DNA of 30,768 bases, from the NCBI GenBank assembly GCA_024364805.1, contig CM044508.1, positions 91,205,908 to 91,236,675 on the forward strand. The letters are read 5' to 3'. Numbering within the stretch: position 1 is the first letter of the stretch; each line of letters opens with the position of its first letter. Shown here in pieces: positions 9,387 through 19,047 of this stretch. This DNA comes from Euprymna scolopes (taxonomy: Eukaryota; Mollusca; Cephalopoda; Sepiida; Sepiolidae). Both the position numbers and the translations under genes were made by a program. Below the pieces are notes generated by a model. The model did no database searches and was not told where the DNA came from. It saw only the letters and a program-made list of their open reading frames with translations.

Positions 9387-10778
9387 TCATTTAGTAATAG
9401 TATTGAAAACAATGCTAGACTCCATCGAATCGCTTTATTTAATAGCAAGACTCGATAAGTATTTGTTGACATTAAACTTGTAAATAACGATGTTGTAGCT
9501 TGGGGATTAGCAACATTGTGATAATTCCCAAGCTCACAATAAAATCGAAACGCCCATTACGATTTTGGAATATATGCCCGATCCATAGTCTATCGTTCGA
9601 ACCCCTCTGCCAATTCGCACACTTGCTGAGTTCATTAACTTCTACGATCCATGGCTATTAGCCATATAAAAATTGCACTTTATGTGCGCTAATATACCAC
9701 GCTTTTATAACGGCCATATTCTCATCCAGGTGTTTATCTAGTCATAAAGAGGTAACAACTAAACGGAACGATAAAAAGTGAACTTTAAGAGTGTTATAAA
9801 AAAACGGACTAGTTTAAGAGACAATTATCCTCACATCCACTTATTTTTTTATAAAAAACGACTAGTTCATGTTGTAAATATAGATACGTCGCTAGCTGGT
9901 CTTCTCCTTAAATAAAATGTATCTATTTTAAGACGATTCTAATAACTATATTTCGGTTTTACTAATCCATAAAAATGTTAAAGCATGTTTACGTTTAGAT
10001 GCGAAACTAATGAAACTGCTGAGGTTCAAGGGGTTATTGTACATTAATTCTGTAACGTGGCAGTTACACTTTAACCGTGTCGTTATACTTTTACCACTCG
10101 GGCCCACACGTGACGTGATCAGGTACCGTCGCGAAGAAATAAAAGGAAAAAAATAAATAAAAATTTGTTTCGGTATTTTTATTTTCGTGCAAATGAAATC
10201 CATTTATTCGTGCTTCTTACAACAATAACGCATTTCATTATCTTTCAAAAGTCTTTTCACACACATTTGTTTCACAATGCTCTGCTGTATAACATGTGCT
10301 TTTTAAAAGTCTATCTCCCCGTCACTGGCACTAGTCAGCGCTTTCTCATCCTTAACTTCACGCATACATCGTCTCCGATACCACACTTTGTTTTTCGTTT
10401 TGCTCGACCACATGCTCTTTTTTTTCTATTCTTTTTTACTCCTCCTTCCTGGTATCTCAGCGCGTGCACTCTTTCTTTATTTGCACATGTGCTAAGACGG
10501 CTGCTTCTGCTAATATTTCGTTTGTCAGCTATCCTACGGCTGATGCTGGTTTTCTCACGCCCACACTATACGCGCTGTGTTACAATTCCATAAACGTAGA
10601 CTTTCCACAACTGCTTACCATTCGTGAAAAAACATTATAGCGCAGTACTTCATTTAGGAAAATTGATCAAATCCAGTCGATGATCTGCATTTTTTCATTA
10701 ACACTTATTTTCTTCAGGCTGCAACTTCTTTCCTTGTAAGAGTAATAAATGCTCATTGAAAAATCTTATTTCAAAAGA
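9387..10778. other. Non-coding region, no gene seen
   Basis: Includes a small inverted repeat, AGCTTGGGG (9498-9506) against TCCCAAGCT (9526-9534). It also includes a T/C-rich region at 10,200-10,560 with a 142-codon frame (10,165-10,593). That frame is rich in F, L, H and R, as expected from pyrimidine-rich DNA, and I recognise no domain. I do not annotate a gene. Confidence 0.45.
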
Positions 10779-11049
10779 NNNNNNNNNNNNNNNNNNNNNN
10801 NNNNNNNNNNNNNNNNNNNNNNNNNNNNNNNNNNNNNNNNNNNNNNNNNNNNNNNNNNNNNNNNNNNNNNNNNNNNNNNNNNNNNNNNNNNNNNNNNNNN
10901 NNNNNNNNNNNNNNNNNNNNNNNNNNNNNNNNNNNNNNNNNNNNNNNNNNNNNNNNNNNNNNNNNNNNNNNNNNNNNNNNNNNNNNNNNNNNNNNNNNNN
11001 NNNNNNNNNNNNNNNNNNNNNNNNNNNNNNNNNNNNNNNNNNNNNNNNN
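10779..11049. other. Assembly gap (271 N)
   Basis: Run of Ns. It removes the upstream part of the LINE that begins right after it. Confidence 1.
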
Positions 11050-12030
11050 GCTGGTTTGTATAGAAGACTATGTAAATGACACCAAAAAGGAACTAGAAAA
11101 AATGCATAATGCCAAACACTGAAATATCAATCATGGTAGCGGGAGGCCCTGAAACATTAATAAACAGAAAACAGAGACACAAAGGATGAGATGAGAGAAG
11201 AAAAATGGGAAAAACAACTGCATTAAGATTCATAAGGATGATGGCAAAAGATGGAAATAACGAAAACACATAAGCCGAGAAACTGAATCCTTAATAACTG
11301 CAGCACAAAATAACTAGATAAGAACCAACTACATCAAGCCAAATATCAACAAAACAAAAAAACAGTAAATGTAGACTCTGTGGACAAAGAGACGAGACGA
11401 TAAATCATATACGAATTGAATGCAGAAAACTGGCCCAAAAGGATAACAAGAGAAGACACGACCAAGTGTAAGGGTAGTACGCAGGGAATTATGCAAACAA
11501 CTGCATCTCGAATGCACAGACAAGTGGTACAAACACAAGCCGACAATGGTACTTGAAAACGAGAATCACAAAGTCCTATGGGACATGGATATAGAAACTG
11601 ATAAACCCATCCAAGCAAGAAGACAGGATTTCGTAATAATTAAGAAGAAAGAAAAGTCCTGTCAAATATTAGACTTTGCTGTTCCAGCTGACCACAGGGT
11701 AAATATCAAAGAAAAAGAGAAACGGAGCAAATACGCAGAGCTAGCCAGAGAGCTGAAAGGGATATGGAAGATGAAGAAAATCAAAGTAATAGTAGGAGCA
11801 CTAGGAACAATCCCGAAAATCTTTGGAAAAAAATGGGAGATATTGGAATCAAAGGAATGACTGGAAAAATACAACGAACAACAATAATGAAAACAGCTGA
11901 AATATTAAGAAACCCCCTTAAATGTGGAGACAAATACATAGCAGCAACAAGCGCAGCCAGACAAACTGCTGCAGAGGCAAAACATAAAGTGCTACATGGA
12001 ACCAAGAACGTTAAAGCCACATATTTATAA
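11050..12030 (+). mobile_element. LINE with R2-type C-terminus (zinc knuckle + restriction-like endonuclease), decayed
   Basis: C-terminal part of a non-LTR retrotransposon protein of the restriction-like-endonuclease class. From about 11,278 the sequence reads ETESLITAAQ, then a CCHC knuckle CRLCGQRDETINHIRIEC (from 11,370; C-X2-C-X8-H-X4-C). KLAQKDNKRRHDQV follows. The frame then shifts at about 11,468 and continues ELCKQLHLECTDKWYKHKP, MVLENENHKVLWDMDIETD, then the endonuclease core ARRQDFV...CQILDFAVPAD, KYAELARELKGIW and GALGTIPK. A second frame change in an A run near 11,825 leads to the terminal QRTTIMKTAEILRNPLK. Family members have RPD where this copy has RQD, so the catalytic PD pair is altered. 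Stops and two frameshifts show it is dead. The reverse transcriptase domain lies in or beyond the gap. Confidence 0.85.
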
Positions 12031-12870
12031 GTTCTCTAACCCCAACCCCATTGCCACATCACTGACCCCCTCCCAAAAAAGAAAAGAATGAGACCAAGTA
12101 CTCAAGGAGGGAGGAAAGACCGAGGAATTAACCAGACCTGCATTGTATGAGTGCGAAGAGAACTGCGGCCATGGAGAGGCTTATTGCCACTCAAATTCCA
12201 GTACGGATCAATGGCCGCTGCCAACGAGATATCAATGGAAAGCAGCTGTTGCGATGATGCAAATTTATTTGTAAATGTTATCGAAAGAGGTGGAGAGTAC
12301 TGGGAAATCTGGGTAAACTTGTTGTCACTCAGCTTCCAGGGAACGCAACAGGCTTTATTCAATGAGATCTTTGATGACATATGTGAAAGCTCCTTGTAAG
12401 CCAAAAATAATTATAATAATGTGGTTGTCGCTACAGCTGTTATCATCCTGTACGTATTTTCGAAGGTAAGTGGAATATTAAAAAAAAAAAAACATTTGTC
12501 TAAATAGATTGATGTCGCTGTGAGGAAAAAAATCTTAGTCATGTTCTGTTTGGCTGAGAAAACGCATGCCAGCAATCTCGCTTACCAATCAAAACATTAA
12601 AACAAAATGTCTGTTTGATCTTTCAGTTCAAACGTAATTATTCATTAAAAAAAGTCAAATTTACAGTAAAATTATTGGCTTACAATTTTCATGTATGTGA
12701 AAACGTTTATTTATAGAAAAAATATTTTTAGCTTTTAATACTTTTTTAATTAACCAACTATATTCCTTTATACACCCTCGGATTATAAATGGACTATTCT
12801 CGATGCCTATCATTAAACTTGTTTGTTTACCTATGTTATAATTTATGAATTATGGCACAATACTTACTTA
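12031..12870. other. LINE 3' flank and unclassified sequence
   Basis: 12,031-12,130 is a C- then A/G-rich possible 3' UTR of the LINE. 12,150-12,400 is less AT-rich and holds an 82-codon frame (MRRELRPWRGLL... to ...FDDICESSL) that I do not recognise; an AAG|GTAAGT word, a strong donor-site consensus, lies at about 12,464-12,472. 12,640-12,840 resembles 13,740-13,860: both carry a GGATTATAAATGGACTAT-type phrase followed by TTCGATG. Confidence 0.35.
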
Positions 12871-13284
12871 CTAGCCTGGGTGCACGACGTTTCCCGGGTG
12901 TTTGGAGGTTTGTGTTGAACAACAAAAAAAAGTGGTTGTAGGCAGGCAGGCTCTAACCTGTACGCGTAGGAGGAAAAGAACGTGAAAAATAAACGTGACA
13001 TGTTTGCTGTAGTGCTCATAGTCAAACTGTAAGTGATGAATGTTTAAATTAAGACTAGTCAATCGAAATGAGTGGATGACTTTCGAAAATATCGGCGAAA
13101 ATGTTATCCTCCTTGTTGAGGATGAAGGATTTAATGTTTTTAGCCAATTTTTCGATCTGTTTCGTCTCAGAGGTGGACCTTCAAAACGATACCGATCTCG
13201 TTCAAATTCGCCCCGTCTGTCGAAAGTTTTAGGCATACATATATACATACATACATTTAAACAGACATATGAGATTTAACTTGA
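12871..13284 (-). mobile_element. Non-autonomous Helitron, complete, 414 bp
   Basis: Minus-strand element starting TC (13,284-13,283) and ending CTAG (12,874-12,871). The flanking bases are A before TC and T after CTAG on that strand, as for Helitron insertion between A and T. A CCCGGG-containing segment about 20 bases before CTAG corresponds to the 3' hairpin, better preserved in the sister copy 20,127-20,541. Interior landmarks shared with the sister are AAAACTTTCGACAGA, ATCGAAAAATTGG, TTTTCGCCGATATTTTCGAA, CCTGCCTAC and the terminal CACCCAGGCTAG. The overlapping open frames on both strands (12,871-13,279) are not genes. Confidence 0.85.
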
Positions 13285-13562
13285 TAACTTAAAAAAATTA
13301 GAAACTAAAAACCAGTGATATTAAAATTTACTATGTGGGTAAAAATTAAATTATAAATCCATAAAAAAGAAACTTTAAGATATATAAAAATTAATTAACT
13401 TATAAATCCATGAAAAACATATGATAAATACAAATTTAAAAAATTAGAATTTTATTTGTTTTTGTGTGACGTAAATTTCAATAAAACCTTTGCCCTCTTG
13501 AGGAGTCAAATAAATAGGAATTCTTGCCCAGTAAATAAATTAAATTAAACCAAAAACTCATT
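13285..13562. other. AT-rich stretch with small internal repeats
   Basis: TTATAAATCCAT recurs near 13,352 and 13,400 with similar flanks. Nothing else recognised. Confidence 0.4.
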
Positions 13563-13572
13563 TGGATGTTTG

Positions 13573-13734
13573 TGCATCTATGTTACCGCGCTTTATGATA
13601 TTTTTGTTTATTAAATTGTTAAGTGAAATTATTGTTGGGTGAAAGTACAAAATAGTTTAAAAAAAACTCCCCTCCCCATGTTACGAATGGCTTTCTATAT
13701 TACGTTTTTATTTCAGTGCGGTAACATAGATGCA
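13573..13734. repeat. 17-bp perfect inverted repeat
   Basis: TGCATCTATGTTACCGC (13,573-13,589) and GCGGTAACATAGATGCA (13,718-13,734) are perfect complements separated by 128 bases. They could be the ends of a small MITE; no flanking duplication was found. Confidence 0.75.
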
Positions 13735-13871
13735 TATGTACTATCATTTAAAATCTTTATTTTAAGCTTTATTTTTTTAAATTAAACAAATAAATTCGTC
13801 CGGTTACAGATGGACTATATTCGATGACTACAAATCAGCTTGCCGTTATTATTTCAGCACGGTTCGTTTTA

Positions 13872-13875
<4 letters not shown>

Positions 13876-13910
<35 letters not shown>
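13876..13910. repeat. (TG)n microsatellite
   Basis: About 17 TG units, on the plus strand. Confidence 0.97.
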
Positions 13911-13915
<5 letters not shown>

Positions 13916-14194
13916 TGATATTTTTTATTCATAGCATTTTTTGTTTGATTAAAAAAAACATTGCCTTTAATTGTCTATCGAAAACAATTAGTTTTGTTTA
14001 AAATCTTTATTAATTATTTCTTTGCTTATATTTCTATATAAGCTCCAAAATTTCTCCACATAACCAGTAGGATTCGATATTCATTTAATCGTAAACAAAC
14101 AGCATCATCAACAAGAACAACAAGAAGGTTTTGTTTTAACGAACTTAATTGACTTTTGAATAATCATCAGTTTTTTCCCCTTACAAGAAACTAA

Positions 14195-14231
14195 ATACTT
14201 CATCCAGGGCAACGCTGACCACCCATGCTAG
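14195..14231 (+). mobile_element. Helitron-type 3' terminus, diverged
   Basis: CCAGGGCAACGCTGACCACC followed by CATGCTAG (ending 14,231) and then T. It resembles the CCCGGGCAATGCCGGGCACC..CTAG end at 20,541 with a damaged hairpin. The element would extend to the left; its start is not defined. Confidence 0.5.
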
Positions 14232-14544
14232 TATAAAATAAAACACATTTTTTATAATCAAAATTTAAAGAAATATTTCTTCTAAATTGAAACATTTTCA
14301 TTGAATTTTTTTTATTAATAAAGCAAATATTTATTTCTCATAGATACCTGAACTTTTTATTAGTTTTTAAATATTGTATGGTTTTGATTCATGGAAAAAT
14401 GCTTTTCTGCATCCGAAAATTATTAAGTATAATATTATCTCCAACAATTTATGTCTGATTAAATTCTTTTTATTCAAAATTAAATAGGCATTTTTTTCGT
14501 TTCCCAGTCAGTTGAAAATTATCATACATTATCCATTATGACTA

Positions 14545-14790
14545 AGCAATTACTTAGAAAATGAAACTAACATAGAAATATGGGACAAAGAAAAAGAAAT
14601 AATCTTTGTAGAAAGTGCCCCCAATGATGTTGAGCAAAACAAAGCTGAAATGATAACAAAATACCAAAATCTTATGTACGGCATAAAAAGAAACTGGCAT
14701 CTTAGGAAGATCTTCATCATTCTAGTAATTATGGGAACAATCTGACTCATGAAAGAGATTTTCGAAAACTACCTGGCAAATATACTCTGT
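14545..14790 (+). mobile_element. Second endonuclease-type LINE remnant
   Basis: In one frame from 14,569 the sequence reads NIEIWDKEKEIIFVESAPND, then MITKYQNLMYGIKRNWHLRK, then IFIILVIMGTI, a stop at 14,749, and LMKEIFENYLANIL. The order (strand with a conserved acidic residue, SAPND, a KYQNL helix, RNW, then a hydrophobic strand ending in MGT) matches the C-terminal restriction-like endonuclease region of R2-class LINEs. The 11,050-12,030 copy shows the same order (ILDFAVPAD, KYAELARELKGIW, VIVGALGT). The sequences are quite different, so it is a separate family. Confidence 0.6.
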
Positions 14791-14914
14791 TAACAATGTT
14801 CAAGAGATATAAAAACATTGCTCTTAAAGAGATGCTTTGAATCTTTAAAATATATTCTGGTGAAGTTAATAATTTAAGTTCTAGCTTCCTCAGCTAAAAC
14901 CAAATAAAATATTG

Positions 14915-15222
14915 AAAAAAAATGTATACAGAATTGAAAAAAAAATGTATACAGAATTGAAAAAAAAATGTATACAGAATTTAAAAAAAAATGTATACAG
15001 AATTTAAAAAGAAAATGTATACAGAATTGAAAAAAAATGTATACAGAATTTACAAAGAAAATGTATACAGAATTGAAAAAAAAATTGTATACAGAATTGA
15101 AAAAAAAATGTATACAGAATTGAAAAGAAAATGTATACAGAATTGAAAAAAAATGTATACAGAATTTTAAAAGAAAATGTATACAGAATTTAAAAAAAAA
15201 TGTATACAGAATTTAAAAAAAA
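14915..15222. repeat. Minisatellite, 13 units of about 22 bp
   Basis: Thirteen copies of ATGTATACAGAATT separated by A-rich linkers (GAAAAAAAA, TAAAAAGAAA). Unit length is 20-24 bp because the A run varies. Each unit carries the palindrome GTATAC. Confidence 0.95.
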
Positions 15223-15532
15223 AAAGTTGTTTTTATATTGATGCCCAAAACTGTTTAATTTCTTACACCATTTATTTTGTAAAATAAGAAACAAAAAAAA
15301 TAATTTTTCTTTAAAATGATGTAATCTTTTTTTCGGTTTATATTTCATTTTTTTTTAAATTTTAATACAATATAGAAATAAGTATCTTATCCAATATAAA
15401 CCATAAAAGTAAAATATTTTGTCCGTTATCCATTTTCAGTCATTAGTTAACATATAGTCCACATCCCAGTGTAAATTTGTCCCAAATTGACTTTAATTTT
15501 CCCGCAAAATATACAAAATCGCCATTACTGTA

Positions 15533-16911
15533 ATGGAAGATAAAATAAGTGCATCAACAGAACGACACAGATGAAAGGATCAGCAGCTACGAAATGAAAA
15601 AAAGGGATAATATCAGATTTCATAATGAGACAATAAATAAATAACATTAATGAACAAAATAGACAACTTTATTTGGAAAATGAAAGAGCCAGACAACAAG
15701 AAAGAAGAAACAATATGAATGAAGTAGAAACACCAAATAGTCCGTATTATTTCATAGGTAACATGAACGTCATTTGCTCTTCGCACTAAGATTTTTAGGA
15801 GAAGCATTGAATTTTTGCCAAAGAGACAAGTTTCTCTTCCTCCCTTGAAGATTATCATCCTCAACTCCAAAGGTTACTAAAAGGCAATGACACAGAAGAA
15901 CTTAATTTCAAAAGAAATATACGCAATTACAACTTATCATTTTCATTTGTATCATTTGAAGCAAATATAGTCCGCCATCCTGGAAAAGGGCCCTATTGTG
16001 TTCGCTTACAAGGCCAAACCTATCGTTATTGCGGTACTCGGTACCCACATAATCAAGAAGAGAAAATATGAACTAATCTTAAACTTATCTCTAGCATGTC
16101 AACTCGGGTGTAATTTACTAGAAGATAATAAATTTATTTTAAATTTCTTGGAAACTATAGCTACAGTTATGGTGAATAACTCTGATGCCCAAAATTGTAA
16201 AAATATGATGACCACTTAATACGAAAAGGAAGCACGTGCTATAAGAGAAAATGTACAGCTAAAGAAATTTCGATGAATTTCACCGCTGGTCCAGATATAA
16301 GAAGATTTAATAATTCAATAAATAACAAAAGAGCTGCAGTATCTTTTGGTAAGAATGGTGCTCCACCTGCTAAAAATTTTTATTGTTTACCTACATGATC
16401 AAACAAAACAATGAATTTGTTATCTGCCTTGACACTTGGACCACACGATATATCTCATATTGTTTCCAAATGGTGAACAAGGCTGTAAATACGGAAAACC
16501 ATGCCTATTCCTTAACTCCACATATAACCCAAAATGTTCTGTAATAGAAAACAACTTGGGGTTATCAGAACTTACATAAAATCGACCTGGCATTATGCAC
16601 ATCTGGCTGAACTTTTGAAAGCCATTAAAGATAGACATGTACAAGGAAGTCTATTTGCATATGTTTGATATTGAATTTGAAAAGGAGGGCTACCACACTG
16701 CTACATGATCATAATGCTGCGAGATCAAGATAAGCTCAGAACAGTTCAACAAATTGACGCCATTGTGTCGAAAAAGATACCTGGACCTGAAGATTCAGAG
16801 CTTCGTGATTTAGTTGAGTATTTAATACTACATGGTCCAAACTCATTGCAATTGTTTGATTATGTGATAAGAAGTATTCTACTGATGTGTGTTTTAAAAG
16901 TTTTCAACTAA
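15533..16911 (+). mobile_element. Decayed autonomous Helitron, N-terminus and Rep domain
   Basis: Readable in pieces across frames. An R/Q/E-rich N-terminus lies at about 15,533-15,720, followed by SPYYFIGNMNVICSSH (related to the MNV.C..C motif). From 15,913 it reads RNIRNYNLSFSFVSFEANIV, GKGPYCVRLQGQTYRYCGT, which is the Helitron_like_N signature. Near 16,560-16,670 it has HLAELLKAIKDRHVQGSLFA, and from 16,687 GLPHCYMIIMLRDQDKLRT, AIVSKKIPGPEDSELRDLVE and YLILHGP. The Rep HUH motif, expected as H-x-H, reads HCY (tyrosine codon 16,702-16,704). Several stops and frame changes show it is dead. Second Rep motifs and the helicase are absent to the right, so the copy is truncated. Rolling-circle replication initiator is the known role of the intact family protein. 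Confidence 0.85.
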
Positions 16912-16976
16912 TAATAATTATATTCAACTAATAATGATTACATTAACAAGAATAATAATCATAATAATGATAACAA

Positions 16977-17010
16977 CTAGCGGGACCTGTGGAAATTCCA
17001 CAGGAGACCA
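16977..17010 (-). mobile_element. Helitron-type 3' terminus with perfect hairpin
   Basis: Minus strand: CCTGTGGAATTTCCACAGG (9-bp arms, 17,004-16,986), then TCCCG, then CTAG (16,980-16,977) and T. The hairpin-to-CTAG gap is shorter than the usual 10-12 bases, so this could be a chance palindrome. Confidence 0.5.
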
Positions 17011-17120
17011 ATTCATATGCAATATATAGATGTTGGCATTCTACAGATGTTCAGCAAAAATCGGAGACGCTATGATATTATTGTAGCTCTTTTGTTAAAA
17101 CTGCAAAAGTTTTAAATAAG

Positions 17121-17200
17121 CTAGCACAGACACCCAGCGTAGCCCGATCGCAAACTTCACTTAAATATGATATGTTAATTCTTGCAGATTTCGTATAAAT
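17121..17200 (-). mobile_element. Helitron-type 3' end, family 2, copy 1
   Basis: Starts with CTAGCACAGACACCCAGCGT and continues GCCCGATC, then TTCTTGCAGATTTCGTAT. The same series of words occurs at 19,666-19,745, so the two are copies of one family. The base before CTAG is G, not the expected A, and the hairpin is damaged. Confidence 0.55.
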
Positions 17201-17255
17201 TATTATCGAGTTAATGTATTGATTTTTATATATTATAAAATAGTTTCAAAAAAAT

Positions 17256-17259
<4 letters not shown>

Positions 17260-17323
<64 letters not shown>
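17260..17323. repeat. (AT)n microsatellite
   Basis: About 32 AT units. Confidence 0.98.
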
Positions 17324-17327
<4 letters not shown>

Positions 17328-17334
17328 CATTAGA

Positions 17335-17670
17335 TGCCTTGGGTACATCAGCTTGAATCGAAACCAAAACTTTTGAAAAAATATATGTATATCTATATAT
17401 ATATATATAACTTGAGTTCCCTCAGATATAATCAAAACCGAAAGAAAAACTTATCAAGAGTTCATACAATTAATTATTAAAAAAATAGATTACTAGGGTG
17501 CCATCAGCTATAATCAAAACCGAAACCAAAACTTATCAAGAATGCATACAATTATTTATTTTTACAATTTTTTTTTTTTTTTACAATTATTTATTTTAAA
17601 ATAGATTACTGGAGTGCCATCAGCTATAGTCGAAATCGAAACCAAAATTTATCAAGAATTCTTAATAAAA
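17335..17670. repeat. Tandem repeat, four units of about 80-110 bp
   Basis: The core GCCATCAGCTATAATCAAAA, CCGAAACCAAAACTTATCAA recurs at about 17,340, 17,415, 17,500 and 17,613, followed by GAATGCATACAATTATTTAT and AAAATAGATTACT in the inner copies. The first unit is the most diverged. The third carries an expanded T run. Confidence 0.85.
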
Positions 17671-17782
17671 TTAGTTATTACAAGAAATGGAAGGCCATAA
17701 CAATTAAACGACAGTCACTCGGATGTAAGCGTGGCACACAAAATAAATAGAACGCACGCTATCATATTAATAAATCGATCTC

Positions 17783-17846
17783 ATTATTTTTGTTATTATT
17801 CTTCTTATTCTTCTTCTTATTCTTCTTCTTCTTCTTCTTCTTCTTC

Positions 17847-17887
<41 letters not shown>

Positions 17888-17925
17888 AATCATAATAATA
17901 ATATTAATAATAATAATAATAATAA
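17783..17925. repeat. Trinucleotide microsatellite (TTC)n then (TTA)n
   Basis: Mixed TTC/TTA array turning into TTA and then ATA-rich repeats. Homopolymeric frames (poly-L, poly-F, poly-N, poly-K) are artefacts. Confidence 0.97.
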
Positions 17926-18415
17926 ACAGTGCAAGCAAAACAGGACATTTGAAAACAATGAAAGACAATTCTACCAAAATGTGAACGGAATGCAAAAGGA
18001 AATTAATTCAAGACTCGTTGTCAAAGATCAACCCATACGCCAGAATTTTCTTGAAATCTTCATCAAACTACCAGACATCAGTTTGATCTAGCCATATCGT
18101 TATAACAAACTAGAACCACCGCGAAGGCAACTGCGTTTCAGCGATAATTCTATCCGGATACTTCACACTCTTGGTTCTCAGCCAAGGCTACCTAATTTTA
18201 GCAAGAAACTTGATAAAATAGATTAACTACGTCGCACTAAAAATATAATTATATCTTCTTCAGACTGAGAATAAAAGCTTCCGGAAATAATTATAGCGTT
18301 TATGTATACCTTTGAAAGTTTTCCTATAGTGTTTATAGATGTGTCGGACGATGATCTTGTATTACAAGCCTGTTCATATTTACGTCTTAATTCGTTATCT
18401 ATCATTAGTACAGTT
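17926..18415. other. Non-coding, nothing recognised
   Basis: A 60-codon frame at 18,223-18,405 on the minus strand has no family that I know. No repeat structure seen. Confidence 0.4.
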
Positions 18416-18419
18416 TCAT

Positions 18420-18422
18420 TAT

Positions 18423-18458
<36 letters not shown>

Positions 18459-18462
18459 ATAA
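18420..18462. repeat. (TA)n microsatellite
   Basis: Short imperfect TA array. Confidence 0.95.
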
Positions 18463-18479
18463 AAATAATTAAAAAATAA

Positions 18480-18904
18480 TAAAAATAAATAAAAAAAATG
18501 TTATATATACGTTCTAAAAATTATGGGCGACTTTCTAAAATAAATAAACGAAAAAACGAGCGAATATTAACCGAATCTATCGTTTGAAAAACAACAACAA
18601 CAACAACAAGATATGTAAGCGATAAAAATAAACAGTAAATTCATCTAGGGTTCGTGGCCTAACGGTCAAGGCGTCGTACTGTGGAAACATGGTCTGAAGT
18701 TCGATCCATAGAGACAGTTGAGCTATACTCATGAGAGTTAATTTACTCGAAACACGCGTGTACGTAGATTACTGCTTTAAAAATGATAAAAATAAATTTA
18801 AAAAAATGTTATATACACGCGACTTTATAAAATAAATAAACAAAAATTTGAGCTTTGAGGCGAAGCCAATATTAACCGAATCTATCGTTTGAAAAAAAAA
18901 AAAG

Positions 18905-18920
<16 letters not shown>
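18480..18920. repeat. Direct repeat pair (18,480-18,620 and 18,780-18,920)
   Basis: Both units share AAATGTTATATA, CGACTTT.TAAAATAAATAA and then AATATTAACCGAATCTATCG TTTGAAAA followed by an ACAACAACA run. The right unit has an extra GAGCTTTGAGGCGAAGCC and lacks a short piece of the left one. A tRNA-derived SINE lies between them. Confidence 0.85.
18650..18775 (+). mobile_element. tRNA-derived SINE
   Basis: TGGCCTAACGG (A box, 18,656-18,666) and AGTTCGATCC (B box, about 18,698-18,707) are spaced as in a tRNA, within GGTTCGTGGCCTAACGGTCA, AGGCGTCGTACTG. Acceptor and anticodon stems are not intact, so a retroposon head is more likely than a tRNA gene. Its 3' limit is uncertain because the direct repeat begins near 18,775. 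Confidence 0.68.
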
Positions 18921-18939
<19 letters not shown>

Positions 18940-19008
18940 ATAGTATATTATACAAGAGCACATTTAATAATAATAATAATAATAATAATATATATATATA
19001 TATATTTT
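18917..19008. repeat. Microsatellite cluster (AT)n, (AAT)n, (AT)n
   Basis: Three adjoining short arrays at about 18,918-18,940, 18,965-18,990 and 18,988-19,006. Confidence 0.93.
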
Positions 19009-19047
19009 TTTTTCAGGATATGAGAAATGATGTCATTATTTCCCCAG

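Noticed and set aside
10165-10593. 142-codon open frame, the longest N-free frame in the window
   Set aside because: Composition (F, L, H, R, S) follows from C/T-rich DNA; no domain, no signal peptide, no splice context.
10749-11079. Frames running through the N gap
   Set aside because: They consist mostly of unknown residues and exist only because Ns give no stops.
17762-17995. Poly-N/poly-K and poly-F/poly-L frames
   Set aside because: Translation of the TTC/TTA trinucleotide array.
18650-18730. Functional tRNA gene
   Set aside because: A and B boxes are present but the acceptor and anticodon stems do not pair. A SINE head fits better.
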